DNA from: Cochlodiniinecator piscidefendens
Lineage (GTDB): Bacteria > Pseudomonadota > Alphaproteobacteria > Rhodobacterales > Rhodobacteraceae
Direction of reading: 5' to 3'
Length of the DNA stretch: 64,000 nucleotides
Assembly (NCBI RefSeq): GCF_011326755.1
Contig: NZ_JAAOIE010000003.1
Coordinates: forward strand, 1 to 64,000
Shown here piece by piece: positions 25,130 through 34,128 of the stretch. Position numbers and translations under genes: made by a program. The notes under the pieces were generated by a model, which saw only the letters and a list, made by a program, of their open reading frames with translations, was not told the origin of the DNA and searched no databases. Numbering within the stretch: position 1 is the stretch's first letter; each line of letters begins with the position of its first letter.

Positions 25130-26253
25130 CACAGGCTCCAGTGCCCTACAGGGTTCCCAAGTGTTTCGCGATTTACGTTTATGCCCAAGCCGGGTGCATT
25201 GGGGACCAGTACCCCACCATCACGCACGGGTGCGTCAAATTCGGCTGTTTGCAAAGTCACCATGTCGCGGCAATCGAGAATGCAGCGCAGATATTGTTCT
25301 GGCACTGTCGCACCTAAATGCGCGATGGCCGCGAAGGCAATTGTCGATCCAACAGTATCCTGAACAGACATGGTTAACCCAGCCGCGCGGCTTATGTCGC
25401 GATGACGGCGGCCATGGGTCAGGCCACCTGCCTTGGATATTTTTAAGCCGATGCCGTCTGCGATATCTTGAGCCAAAATTTGTGCGATGTCGCTGTCTTG
25501 CTGTGCCAATTCATCCATAATGATAGGAACGCTGCAATGCTGCCTGAGGGATAAGGTTTCACGCCAGGTTGCACAGGGGGCCTCCAGTACAAAGTCAAGT
25601 CTGGGCGGAAGCATGTTGAGCATTCTCAAAGCTGTTTCTGGCAACATGCCACCGTTTGCGTCGACGATGAAGTATTCTCCAGGTTTGCGATCGGCTAACG
25701 CTGCGGTGATACGTTCTGCGTCAAGGGCGGGGCCGCCTTCGCTATCGAGTGCGCCAATTTTGACAGAATGCCCCCGGTATCCCATAGCCCGATGGTCCGC
25801 TACACGTTTGCGCATGTCATCTGGATCGCCAGCATAGATAGAGGAAATTGTTGGCATTGGGATATTTGTGCTTCCGCCAAGTAATTCACAAACTGGTAAA
25901 CCAACAGATTTTCCAAATACGTCCCAACACGCTAGGTCAATTGCCGATTTTGCGTGATTGTGCCCCAAGAGTACCTGATCCATCGCATCGTTAATCCGGT
26001 CCAATTGGCGAGGATCGCGTCCCAACAAATGCGGTGCAATTTCTGCAATGCCAGCTCGGGCGCCTGTGGCGTGGGATGCAATATAGGTAGAACCGAATGG
26101 CGTGCTTTCGCCCCATCCCTCTGTTCCATCATCTGTGGTTATGCAGACGATGGAAGCGTCAAAAGAGGTGAACTCTCGACCACCTGACAACAGATACGTG
26201 CCACCAGAATAGGGGAGATCAACTTGGTAAAGGTCGATTTTTGCGATTTTCAT
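25129..26253 (-). CDS. Enolase-superfamily enzyme, cis-3-hydroxy-L-proline dehydratase-like
   Basis: The product is 374 residues, a paralogue of the HpbD-like neighbour. Active-site residues are K165 (HSVKIG), D198 (VDANGG), E224 (LEAPC), D247 (MDELA) and K271 (GLKISKAGG), the mandelate-racemase-subgroup pattern. Its overall look ([46 protein letters not shown]) matches what I recall of the cis-3-hydroxy-L-proline dehydratase from marine alphaproteobacteria. The function would be dehydration to 1-pyrroline-2-carboxylate. It starts in an ATGA overlap with the oxidoreductase gene. A second epimerase is the main alternative. Confidence 0.78.
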   Translation of the reverse strand: MKIAKIDLYQVDLPYSGGTYLLSGGREFTSFDASIVCITTDDGTEGWGESTPFGSTYIASHATGARAGIAEIAPHLLGRDPRQLDRINDAMDQVLLGHNHAKSAIDLACWDVFGKSVGLPVCELLGGSTNIPMPTISSIYAGDPDDMRKRVADHRAMGYRGHSVKIGALDSEGGPALDAERITAALADRKPGEYFIVDANGGMLPETALRMLNMLPPRLDFVLEAPCATWRETLSLRQHCSVPIIMDELAQQDSDIAQILAQDIADGIGLKISKAGGLTHGRRHRDISRAAGLTMSVQDTVGSTIAFAAIAHLGATVPEQYLRCILDCRDMVTLQTAEFDAPVRDGGVLVPNAPGLGINVNRETLGNPVGHWSL

Positions 26254-27347
26254 GATGCAGCCTGCGGTGGAACAAGAACCAGTTTACCAGTGTGTTTTTT
26301 CGCCAAGAAATCTTCTTGGGCGGAATGAATGTCGCTTAGCGGGTAGGTCTTTGCCACAAGAGGGCGAATTTCACCGGCCTCGATATATGCAATCAGATTT
26401 TCGAAAACGATATCTTCTTGGAAGGTGCATCCAAATAGGGTGAGGTCTTTGAGGTACAACGTTCGTACGTCGATTTCTGACATTGGACCTGCGATTGCCC
26501 CTGCTACGGCGTAACGACCACCCCGACGTAGAACATTTAGAAAGTCAGGCCATTGATCGCCTGCGACCAGATCAATCAGGACATCTATACTGCCTTCGCC
26601 CAACTCTTTGACGAGGTCAGCATTGCGATCAATAACTTGATCGGCTCCGACTGCGCGGACTTCGTCAAATTTGGACGGTGAAGACAGTGCGATGACATAG
26701 GCACCGCGCCGTTTTGCCAGTTGGACCGCCGCTGAACCAACTCCACCTGAGGCACCAGAAATCAAAACGCGCTCTGCGCCAACACCCGCGCGATGTAGCA
26801 TGTTTTCAGCGGTGGAATACGCACATGGAATTGAAGCCAGCTCTGCATCTGACCAATCGCAAGAAACGGCATGTGTTTCAGCCGCTGGCGCCACCGTAAA
26901 TTGCGCAAAGCCACCGTCGCATTCACTGCCTATTGTCCAGCATTCATAGGGGCGGTAATCGACATATGTTCGCAACATATTCCGAACGAGTGCGCGTTCG
27001 CCAATCCGCTCCTTCGAAACGCCAGCCCCAATTGCAACGATGTGTCCGCACACGTCGGCACCCTGAATGCGCGGAAAGGTTAGAGGTGTGCCAGACCAGC
27101 TGGCATCGTCGTCGTCTACCGTTTCAAAACCCTTCGCACCGCCCGTGTCGGTGTCGGCTTCGACAGCTTTGGAATACCAGCCAATACGCGTATTGATATC
27201 GGTGTTATTTACACCCGCCGCCCTTACCTGAATGAGAACTTCACCTGCTTTGGGGGAGGGAACGGTGACTTCGCTACTATAGGTAAGTTTGTCTATTCCC
27301 CCGTGTCCGGTGAGCAATACGGCGTGCATTGTTTTGGGTGTATTCAT
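26250..27347 (-). CDS. Medium-chain (quinone-oxidoreductase/zinc-type) alcohol dehydrogenase
   Basis: The product is 365 residues. The N-terminal GroES-like domain shows GVNNTDINTRIGWY and FPRIQGADVCGHIVAIG; the NAD(P) fold begins at GASGGVGSAAVQLAKRRGA (about 195-213). The usual structural zinc cysteine cluster is not evident, so a quinone-oxidoreductase-like MDR is more likely than a classical zinc alcohol dehydrogenase. It is the second gene of the TetR operon, overlapping TetR by 4 bases. Substrate unknown. Confidence 0.9.
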   Translation of the reverse strand: MNTPKTMHAVLLTGHGGIDKLTYSSEVTVPSPKAGEVLIQVRAAGVNNTDINTRIGWYSKAVEADTDTGGAKGFETVDDDDASWSGTPLTFPRIQGADVCGHIVAIGAGVSKERIGERALVRNMLRTYVDYRPYECWTIGSECDGGFAQFTVAPAAETHAVSCDWSDAELASIPCAYSTAENMLHRAGVGAERVLISGASGGVGSAAVQLAKRRGAYVIALSSPSKFDEVRAVGADQVIDRNADLVKELGEGSIDVLIDLVAGDQWPDFLNVLRRGGRYAVAGAIAGPMSEIDVRTLYLKDLTLFGCTFQEDIVFENLIAYIEAGEIRPLVAKTYPLSDIHSAQEDFLAKKHTGKLVLVPPQAAS

Positions 27348-27895
27348 TGAATTCCCTCATTTTGTAGTAATGTCTGGGCTAAATGTAGCGCGGTTATTTG
27401 GGCGGCTTCTGCGCCACGGATCATAGCCATGTTGGTTTGGCCTTCGTGAATGGACAAAAGGGCCTCGGCGAGCATAGTGATGTCAGATGCGGGAGAAATT
27501 TTTTCCACTCGATCAGCAAAAACTTGACGCACCGCGTCTTTATGGCGTTCAGCTACTGCACGGATTTCTGGATCGTTTGGATAAGCCGCAAGAGCATTGA
27601 TGAATAGACATCCGGTGTTTGCCACATTTTCGAGCCATGCACCAAGCTGATTGAAAATGTGCAATACATGTTCAATTCCGGTTTCCGGCCCACCTGAAAT
27701 CCAGTCGAGGTACGCGGTGTTTCTGTGTTCCAGCGCCCCAACGACCATCGCGTCTCTGGACGGGTAGTATTTGTATAACGTTCGCAAGGATACATCGGCA
27801 CCGTCACGTAATGAATCCACGCCAGGCGCAGCAAACCCCATAGAGGCAAACTGCGTGTCTAGGTTTCGGGCGATGCGTGTTTTTGTGTCATCCAT
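27344..27895 (-). CDS. TetR/AcrR-family regulator
   Basis: The product is 183 residues with the ATG at 27895. Longer starts exist (27925, 27982), but the palindrome at 27906-27923 lies just upstream of 27895, which favours the short form, and the helix-turn-helix then begins at the usual position (NLDTQFASMGFAAPGVDSLRDGADVSLRTLYKYYPSRDAMV). Residues 60-180 are the helical ligand/dimer domain. It leads the operon TetR-MDR-dehydratase-HpbD-SDR-SDR with overlapping genes, so it most likely represses it and senses a betaine-derived compound. Confidence 0.9.
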   Translation of the reverse strand: MDDTKTRIARNLDTQFASMGFAAPGVDSLRDGADVSLRTLYKYYPSRDAMVVGALEHRNTAYLDWISGGPETGIEHVLHIFNQLGAWLENVANTGCLFINALAAYPNDPEIRAVAERHKDAVRQVFADRVEKISPASDITMLAEALLSIHEGQTNMAMIRGAEAAQITALHLAQTLLQNEGIQ

Positions 27896-27905
27896 TTTTC
27901 TAATG

Positions 27906-27923
27906 GTAGAACGATCGTTGTAC
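27906..27923. promoter_or_regulatory. Near-perfect 18-bp palindrome, probable TetR operator
   Basis: GTAGAACGATCGTTGTAC matches its reverse complement at 16 of 18 bases (one mismatched pair) with a perfect AACGATCGTT core. It lies 10 bases upstream of the TetR start, where autoregulatory operators of this family usually sit, in the 77-base gap between that start and the MttB terminator. Confidence 0.6.
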
Positions 27924-27972
27924 ATGTGAAAGTTTATCTGCGACGCGTAGCGAAGTTTTCTGTCGTAAAAAA

Positions 27973-27995
27973 GCCCCGCCAAAGAACGGCGGGGC
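27973..27995 (-). terminator. Rho-independent terminator of the MttB-family gene
   Basis: GCCCCGCC (27973-27980) pairs with GGCGGGGC (27988-27995) around a 7-nt loop; on the minus strand a run of six T follows. It lies 15 bases beyond the stop of the methyltransferase gene and insulates it from the TetR operon. Confidence 0.88.
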
Positions 27996-28010
27996 AGGTC
28001 GGGGGAGGTA

Positions 28011-29567
28011 TTAGTATGATTGGTTCAGTTCATCTGATGCGGGGATTTCGCGTTCGCGGCGAGCGATGTAGTCAAGAAGTTCTTCGTTTTTGGCTGGGTC
28101 CAGATGTGGCTCCTGGTACTCACTCAGGAGTTTTTTGGCGTAGCTCAGGGCGCGCTCTGTAACTTCTACGCTGCCTTCAGCAACCCATTGCTCGATTGAG
28201 TTGTTGTCAAAAAGCTCTGGCATGAAGAACGCGGTTTGGAAGTTTTCCAAAGTGTGTGGATGCCCTAGGTAGTGACCACCGGGGCCAATATCACTAACCG
28301 CCGAAACAGCATCATCAAAGCCGTCCCAATTTGGCCCTTGGGCCATGCGGTAGGCCATCGCGCATTGCTCTGCATCAACAACAAATTTCGCCACCGAACA
28401 GTGCATGCCTGCTTCGTTCCAACCAGCAGAATGCCAAATGTAATTTGCCCCGGCGTGCACCACACTGGATAAAGTCGTGGCGCTTTCGTATCCGGCCTGC
28501 GCATCGAAGGTTTTTGCGCCACCTAATGTATTGGATGTGCGCCAAGGGATGTCATAAAATCGGGCCATCTGACCAATCATGAAGTTCATCAAGCTAATTT
28601 CGGGTGTGCCTGCCATCGGTGCGCCTGATTTCATGGAAACGGTTGACAGATAGTGACCGTAAATCGCGGGCGCGCCTTTGCGAATGACTTGAGTATACGC
28701 AAGCGCTGACAGCGCTTCGGCATTTAGTTGCGCGACAGAGGCTGCGACCGATGCTGGTGTATTTGCTCCGCCCAATACAAACGGCGAACACAGCACCGGT
28801 TGATTACGTTTGCAAAATGACCGCATTGCCCCAAGCATGGTTTCATCCCAGACCAAAGGCGAATTGCCGTTACAATTTCCTGTGGTCACTGGGTTGTTGT
28901 CGATGAACTCATCCCCGAAAAGAATGGCGCACATATCCATTACGTCTTCGGCATTTTTTGGGCTGGTGGTCATCCCCATGAACATTTTGTCGGAATACTT
29001 CATCGAAGAATATGTGATGCGTAAATGGCGTTGGCTGATGGGGTGATCATAGGGTTCAACGATGTGGTGTGCAGAGCTATGCAATGCTGGCATCATATGG
29101 CTGAGTTTGTGAAACATTGCCAAATCTTCGAGCAACGGGTTGCGACGCACATCGTTGAGGTCCCGTAAAAATGGCGCACCTGTCATAGGAACAAAAACAG
29201 AGTTTTTCCCGCCTAAACGCACGTTGTTTTTTGGGTTTCGCGCGTGATAGGTGAAATCTGAAGGTATTGTTGCTATCAAGCCACGGACCAATCCTCGGTC
29301 CAGAAAAACTGTGTCTCCTACGACTTTCGCCCCGGCTTTTTTCCAATCTGCAAGGGCGATGTCATCTCTAAAAACTACGCCGACGTTTTCGAGAATATCC
29401 ATTGAGGCCGCGTCGATCCGTTCGACTTGCGAGCCGTTCATAACTTCGCATTCAGGGATGTTGCGCTTCAGACCGGGCAACATTTCAAAATTTGGGGCCG
29501 AGCGCAAAGCGCGACGGGCGGACCGACCACCAGTACGAGAGCGAGCAGGTGTGTCTGTATCAGTCAT
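28011..29567 (-). CDS. MttB-superfamily methyltransferase (non-pyrrolysine)
   Basis: The product is 518 residues with an uninterrupted frame, so it lacks the in-frame amber codon (pyrrolysine) of true trimethylamine methyltransferase. Family features include MDILENVGVVFRDD (55-70), RHLRITYSSMKYSDK, GNCNGNSPLVWD and AGANYIWHSAGWNEAGM. Characterised non-pyrrolysine members demethylate glycine betaine (MtgB), proline betaine (MtpB) or carnitine by passing the methyl group to a corrinoid protein. No corrinoid protein is encoded in this window, so its partner is elsewhere or the mechanism differs. The betaine epimerase nearby makes a proline-type betaine an attractive substrate. A LacI gene lies upstream on the same strand. 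Confidence 0.9.
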   Translation of the reverse strand: MTDTDTPARSRTGGRSARRALRSAPNFEMLPGLKRNIPECEVMNGSQVERIDAASMDILENVGVVFRDDIALADWKKAGAKVVGDTVFLDRGLVRGLIATIPSDFTYHARNPKNNVRLGGKNSVFVPMTGAPFLRDLNDVRRNPLLEDLAMFHKLSHMMPALHSSAHHIVEPYDHPISQRHLRITYSSMKYSDKMFMGMTTSPKNAEDVMDMCAILFGDEFIDNNPVTTGNCNGNSPLVWDETMLGAMRSFCKRNQPVLCSPFVLGGANTPASVAASVAQLNAEALSALAYTQVIRKGAPAIYGHYLSTVSMKSGAPMAGTPEISLMNFMIGQMARFYDIPWRTSNTLGGAKTFDAQAGYESATTLSSVVHAGANYIWHSAGWNEAGMHCSVAKFVVDAEQCAMAYRMAQGPNWDGFDDAVSAVSDIGPGGHYLGHPHTLENFQTAFFMPELFDNNSIEQWVAEGSVEVTERALSYAKKLLSEYQEPHLDPAKNEELLDYIARREREIPASDELNQSY

Positions 29568-29685
29568 CTACGTATCTCCATCAGTTTCAAATATGATGGC
29601 AACGTGGTGTGTGGTGCACATGCACGCATCCGAAGGATCGTTGCAACTTACGACATCAGTGCGGGCCTGAATGCCGTTCGACAAC

Positions 29686-30711
29686 CTAAATTAAATGCGG
29701 AATGTTTTCAGGTGAGATAATTTGAATGTTAGAAATACAGTTAGGCGGGATCTGTTGGGCTAATTTGTGGTGGTGCAGAAAGACCTGAAAGATGTTTTTC
29801 AAATCTACACTAAGATCATGGTGTAAAACAAAATCGATTTTTCCGGATTGTATCAATGCCCGATTGTCTTGGTCTAGGTCGTGAGCAATGAACAAATCAG
29901 GTTGCAATCTGTTGTGCTGCAATATGTCTAATATCGTTCTGTTCCCGCCGCCCATTGAATAGACTGCGCGCAATTTCGAAAGCTGTGGGACAACGCGTTC
30001 CATGACATATGTGGTTTCATAATGGACACCTGCGCCGCCGCTCATGGGGACAATGTTTAGGTTTGGGCACAGGTGCTGCATCGATTGCACGAATGCCGCT
30101 TCGCGTTCTTCTTCCCCTAAGAATAGGTCACTGCTGCGTGTGGCCAAAATGGTTCCACCAGTGTCACCTAGGCTTTTAGCGATCAGATAGGCGGCTGTGC
30201 GTCCTGCACTGAAATTGTCTAGCCCAACATAGGCGAGGCGGCTTGGGGATTGAATATCTGTTACCAAGGTTACGACCGGAATGCCGGTAGCGGCCAGTTT
30301 TTCGACGGCATTTCGAATAGATGAAACATCTCGGACTTTCAGGCAAACTCCGTGACTTCCACGTTTGGCAATTCTTTCCAAAATCTGAATTACATCTTCT
30401 TCACTCATAATGTCTTGGCAGGTAAATCGTGGTCGACAGACAGCGCCTGCGAGCTGACCGATTGTATCCTCAGCGGCGCGTTGCACTTCGCGACTGAAAC
30501 GCTTTGGTGCTTCTATGACGAAGTCAAAGAACAACCTGCGGCCTTTGGCGGCGAAATGTACCTCTTGATTTTCGAGTTCTTTAATGGCTGCAGCAACACG
30601 TGATTTGGTCTGTGGACTCACATGAAGCCGGTTGTTCAGGGCGCGATCAATGGTTGCGGTACTGAGGCCCGATTGCCGTGCAATTTCTTTTAGAGGAAAA
30701 CGATGTGTCAT
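29686..30711 (-). CDS. LacI-family transcriptional regulator
   Basis: The product is 341 residues from the ATG at 30711, where the helix-turn-helix begins at the normal place (LKEIARQSGLSTATIDRALNNR, residues 6-27); a longer start at 30789 adds an unrelated extension. Residues 60-330 form a periplasmic-binding-like sensor (GIPVVTLVTDIQSPSRLAYVGLDNFSAGRTAAYLI). It stands 118 bases upstream of the MttB gene on the same strand and divergent from the PhyH-type dioxygenase, so it may control both. A TTGGCCAA palindrome at 30756-30763 in the divergent gap is a weak candidate site. Confidence 0.92.
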   Translation of the reverse strand: MTHRFPLKEIARQSGLSTATIDRALNNRLHVSPQTKSRVAAAIKELENQEVHFAAKGRRLFFDFVIEAPKRFSREVQRAAEDTIGQLAGAVCRPRFTCQDIMSEEDVIQILERIAKRGSHGVCLKVRDVSSIRNAVEKLAATGIPVVTLVTDIQSPSRLAYVGLDNFSAGRTAAYLIAKSLGDTGGTILATRSSDLFLGEEEREAAFVQSMQHLCPNLNIVPMSGGAGVHYETTYVMERVVPQLSKLRAVYSMGGGNRTILDILQHNRLQPDLFIAHDLDQDNRALIQSGKIDFVLHHDLSVDLKNIFQVFLHHHKLAQQIPPNCISNIQIISPENIPHLI

Positions 30712-30791
30712 TTGATGTATTATTGATGTGTTTTTGGTCGCCGGCAAGGCAGGAATTGGCCAAACTAAGGGCGCGACAACAGGAGGCAAAG

Positions 30792-31961
30792 ATGCAAAGA
30801 AAACTCGGATATTTTGAGGCTACGGCATGTGACTTGGAAGAATTCACTACACTGATAAACCAAACCACTGACGGGGCTACGGTTCCTTTGGCTGACGATG
30901 TTCAATTAAATGTCCCAATTTATGACATGGCCCGGTTGCGTGGTACATTAGAAGAGGCCGAAACCCGTCGAAGCCTACTGCAGGAATGGGCGCAGGTGTT
31001 GATGGCGGGGGCTGGCGTTGTTGTATTAAAGGGGGCGTATGCGAACACTGAGGTGCTTGATCGTGCAACAGCGCTATATGAGGATATAATCACATCAGAG
31101 AAGGCTGAAAATGGTGCCAGTGAAGACCATTTTGCAGCATCCGGCGCAAATGACCGTATCTGGAATTCATTGCAAAAGCTATGTGAGGCCTCTCCTGAGG
31201 TGTTTCTGAATTACTTTGCGAATACCTCAATTGCGGCTGTATGCGAGGCTTGGCTCGGTCCTAATTACCAAATGACGGCCCAGATCAATTTGGTGCATCC
31301 GGGTGGGGCCGCGCAACAGGCGCATCGCGACTATCATTTAGGGTTTCAAACAGCCGAAATCAGCGGGTCCTATCCGGCGCATGTGCACGACCTTTCACCT
31401 GCGCTGACGTTGCAGGGCGCGGTGGCCCATTGTGATATGCCTGTTGAAAGCGGGCCAACAAAACTCCTGCCATTTTCACAAGCTTATCGTCCGGGATATG
31501 CTGCCTGGCGTCGTGATGATTTTCGTGGTCTTTTTGAAGATCGCTATATTCAATTGCCATTGGCCAAAGGAGACGCCGTATTCTTTAACCCTGCATTGTT
31601 TCACGCTGCCGGTGCCAACACGAGTGAAGATATTCACCGCATGGCAAATTTGTTGCAGGTTTCGTCGGCATTTGGTCGAGCGATGGAAACGATAGACCGA
31701 GTCAAAATGTGTAAGCTTTTGTATCCCGCGGCAACGAAGGCCCTGAGCCAAACGAAACTGACACAATCGGAGTTACTGTCATCAATTGCAGCAGCTGCAG
31801 AAGGCTATTCTTTCCCAACGAACCTTGATCGCGATCCACCAAAAGGTGGGCTTGCCCCCGAAACGCAACAAGCTTTGTTCATTCGGGCCTTGAATGAAGG
31901 AATGGATCAACGAGCCTTCGAAAAGCAGTTAGATCAAATGGCGATCAATCAGCGCGCTTAA
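30792..31961 (+). CDS. Phytanoyl-CoA dioxygenase (PhyH)-family Fe(II)/2-oxoglutarate oxygenase
   Basis: The product is 389 residues from the ATG at 30792, preceded by AGGAGG at 30781-30786. The iron triad is visible as H-x-D in QAHRDYHLGF (about 177-186) and a distal His in NPALFHAAGANTSEDIHRMAN, with the 2-oxoglutarate-binding Arg in the same stretch. Such enzymes hydroxylate C-H bonds in the cytosol; hydroxylation next to a methylated nitrogen also gives demethylation. Proximity to an MttB-type protein and betaine genes suggests a quaternary amine or amino acid substrate, but this is inference. Confidence 0.85.
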   Translation: MQRKLGYFEATACDLEEFTTLINQTTDGATVPLADDVQLNVPIYDMARLRGTLEEAETRRSLLQEWAQVLMAGAGVVVLKGAYANTEVLDRATALYEDIITSEKAENGASEDHFAASGANDRIWNSLQKLCEASPEVFLNYFANTSIAAVCEAWLGPNYQMTAQINLVHPGGAAQQAHRDYHLGFQTAEISGSYPAHVHDLSPALTLQGAVAHCDMPVESGPTKLLPFSQAYRPGYAAWRRDDFRGLFEDRYIQLPLAKGDAVFFNPALFHAAGANTSEDIHRMANLLQVSSAFGRAMETIDRVKMCKLLYPAATKALSQTKLTQSELLSSIAAAAEGYSFPTNLDRDPPKGGLAPETQQALFIRALNEGMDQRAFEKQLDQMAINQRA

Positions 31962-31996
31962 AAGGTCGCCCGGCGTGTTCGCATGCGCAGGGCAGG

Positions 31997-32602
31997 TTAT
32001 GTGATCTTTGCTTCGATGGTGGTAAATGTAACGGATTTTGAAACCACCTCATTCACTCCATGCAGCAATTCAGCATCGAAGCTTAAGGAATCTCCGAGCT
32101 TCATTTGGTATATTTTATCACCACACTGATAGGTACATTCCCCCTCTGTGATCGTGATGAAAACATATCCACGATTGATGTATTTGGGGTGGGCGACATC
32201 GCGATGTTGGCCGATGGTGACTGACGAGGCCTCAAATTCCAAAGGGTTTTTTCGGTGGCGGCTTAGTATGCGAAATTCGTGTTGGTGATCGGCAAAGGTT
32301 CGGGTTGCAGGTATGCCTTGCCCGGCTTTGACGTAATTCACGTCAGCCGTACGTACGCTGTCCGCAAAAAAAGCAATGACCGAAAGCGAAAGTGCATCGG
32401 CTAAGGCTTCCAGCGTTGTGAGGGATGGCGACACCTGACCGTTTTCAATACGCGAAACCATGGCTGAGGAAATACCAGACATATCTGCGAGCTTGCGCAC
32501 TGTGATATCCGCGATTTGCCTTTGACGTTTCACAGCGCGCCCAACAACGGTTGATAAATCTGATTGGTCGCCCGTCGAGTCTGATGAGATGGAATCGTCC
32601 AA
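31997..32602 (-). CDS. XRE-family regulator with C-terminal cupin domain
   Basis: The product is 201 residues. Residues 17-75 form the Cro/C1 helix-turn-helix (VGRAVKRQRQIADITVRKLADMSGISSAMVSRIENGQVSPSLTTLEALADAL) and residues 110-200 a cupin barrel (GYVFITITEGECTYQCGDKIYQMKLGDSLSFDAELLHGV). This type often controls amine or amino-acid metabolism, binding a ligand in the cupin. It is divergent from soxB across a 262-base gap and so is a likely regulator of soxBDAG. Confidence 0.92.
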   Translation of the reverse strand: MDDSISSDSTGDQSDLSTVVGRAVKRQRQIADITVRKLADMSGISSAMVSRIENGQVSPSLTTLEALADALSLSVIAFFADSVRTADVNYVKAGQGIPATRTFADHQHEFRILSRHRKNPLEFEASSVTIGQHRDVAHPKYINRGYVFITITEGECTYQCGDKIYQMKLGDSLSFDAELLHGVNEVVSKSVTFTTIEAKIT

Positions 32603-32864
32603 GGTTTATATCCGTCGTGTTTGTGGCGTGAAGAAAAGAGTTAGCACAGGCTAGCCTACGATACAAAGGCGCGCCAGCCTGTTTAGTGCGAATTTAAAAT
32701 TTCCAGATTTTTCACATGATTTTAGTAGCTTAGCGTAACATAGAGCCTGTGATGTGTTCGCTGATACCGTGTGTGTCGGCAATGTGCGTGATTTAATTTT
32801 GTTTACTGCTGTGCAACTTATTTATCTTGACTTATCATCTTGTTTGATGAAACTTGACCTTGTC
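32603..32864. other. Divergent intergenic region between the XRE-cupin gene and soxB
   Basis: This AT-rich gap must hold the promoters of both divergent genes. A minor dyad TCATC-(6)-GATGA occurs at 32835-32850, close to the soxB start, but no recognised operator or convincing sigma-70 promoter was seen. Confidence 0.4.
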
Positions 32865-34115
32865 ATGCAAAAATATTCTTTATTCTCACTCGCGAAAAAC
32901 GCACTTTCTGGTCACCGTAATTGGCAGCAAGCCTGGCGCAGCCCGCCGCTACGGGATCAGTACGATGTCATTGTCATTGGGGCAGGTGGTCATGGATTGG
33001 CCACTGCTTATTACTTGGCCAAAGAATTCGGCACCGCCAATGTGGCGGTGTTGGAACGTGGATGGTTGGGGGGCGGAAATATCGCCCGGAACACCATCAC
33101 TATACGCTCAAATTACATGCGGGATGAATCTATCCCATTTTATGTAAAGTCAGTTGCCATGTACGAGGGGCTGACCAAGGAGCTGAACTTCAACATGATG
33201 CATTCAAAGCGCACCATGGTTGATGTGGTTCAAACCTACCCAAAAATGCGCGAACTGCGCCGCCGTCAATTGACGATGGACATTTATGGTTCAACCTATG
33301 AGCAGATTAGCACTGATGAAGTGCGCCGCAGGATACCGGCGCTGACAGGTGGTGGTCCTGACGCGAGACTGCCAATTATCGGTGGAATGGTTCATACCGA
33401 CGCAGGCGTAAATCGCCATGATGCTGTGGCTTGGGGATATGCCCGGGGGGCTGATGAGCTTGGGGTTGAAATCCACCAACAAACCGCAGTTCAATCCCTG
33501 ATCAGAGGTTCCGATGGAGCCATTACAGGTGTGGAAACCAACCGGGGAACGGTTCGCGCCAAAAAAGTTGTTGTTGCTGTTTCTGGCCATACCACAACCA
33601 TCACGGAAACGGCCGGGTTGAAATTGCCGTTGCGCACGATGAACCTCACTGCATTTGTATCCGAACCAGTAAAGCCACTGGTGGATGTGATTGTGAATTG
33701 CCCAGATAGCGGGTTCTACTTCAGTCAATCTGACAAAGGCGAAATGGTCATTGGCGGCGCCCCTGACATGGGGCAAAGTTTCAGGCGTGATATTAAGCAA
33801 AATGTATTTGAGGATACAGTGACATCAATGTTGTCACTGTTCCCGGCGTTCAAAAAGCTAAAGCTCATGCGTCAGTGGGGCGGGCATTTGGACATTGCCC
33901 ATGATGCGTCTCCAATCATGTCGAAAACGGAAGTGGGCGGCTTGTTTGTAACGGCAGGTTGGTGGGGGGGCTATAAGGCTATTCCTGCTGGCGGGCTTGC
34001 GCTTGCGCATCTCGTAGCGAAGGGAACACCGCATCCCTTAATGTCATCATTTACGCTCGATCGTTTCAAACATCTGGATTTCATTATGGAAGCCGGCACT
34101 ACGACAGCCCGATAA
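32865..34115 (+). CDS. soxB: Sarcosine oxidase beta subunit
   Basis: The product is 416 residues from the ATG at 32865, which gives the normal SoxB opening (MQKYSLFSLAKNALSGH) and length; upstream in-frame ATGs at 32754 and 32847 give an unrelated extension. It binds FAD (VIVIGAGGHGLATAYYLA, about 33-50) and carries the sarcosine oxidation site of the heterotetramer, where the covalent FMN His is expected (RTM/GGNIARNTITIRSNY region). Sarcosine is converted to glycine, H2O2 and, with tetrahydrofolate, 5,10-methylene-THF. First gene of soxBDAG. Confidence 0.95.
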   Translation: MQKYSLFSLAKNALSGHRNWQQAWRSPPLRDQYDVIVIGAGGHGLATAYYLAKEFGTANVAVLERGWLGGGNIARNTITIRSNYMRDESIPFYVKSVAMYEGLTKELNFNMMHSKRTMVDVVQTYPKMRELRRRQLTMDIYGSTYEQISTDEVRRRIPALTGGGPDARLPIIGGMVHTDAGVNRHDAVAWGYARGADELGVEIHQQTAVQSLIRGSDGAITGVETNRGTVRAKKVVVAVSGHTTTITETAGLKLPLRTMNLTAFVSEPVKPLVDVIVNCPDSGFYFSQSDKGEMVIGGAPDMGQSFRRDIKQNVFEDTVTSMLSLFPAFKKLKLMRQWGGHLDIAHDASPIMSKTEVGGLFVTAGWWGGYKAIPAGGLALAHLVAKGTPHPLMSSFTLDRFKHLDFIMEAGTTTAR

Positions 34116-34128
34116 AAGGACAGGAAAC

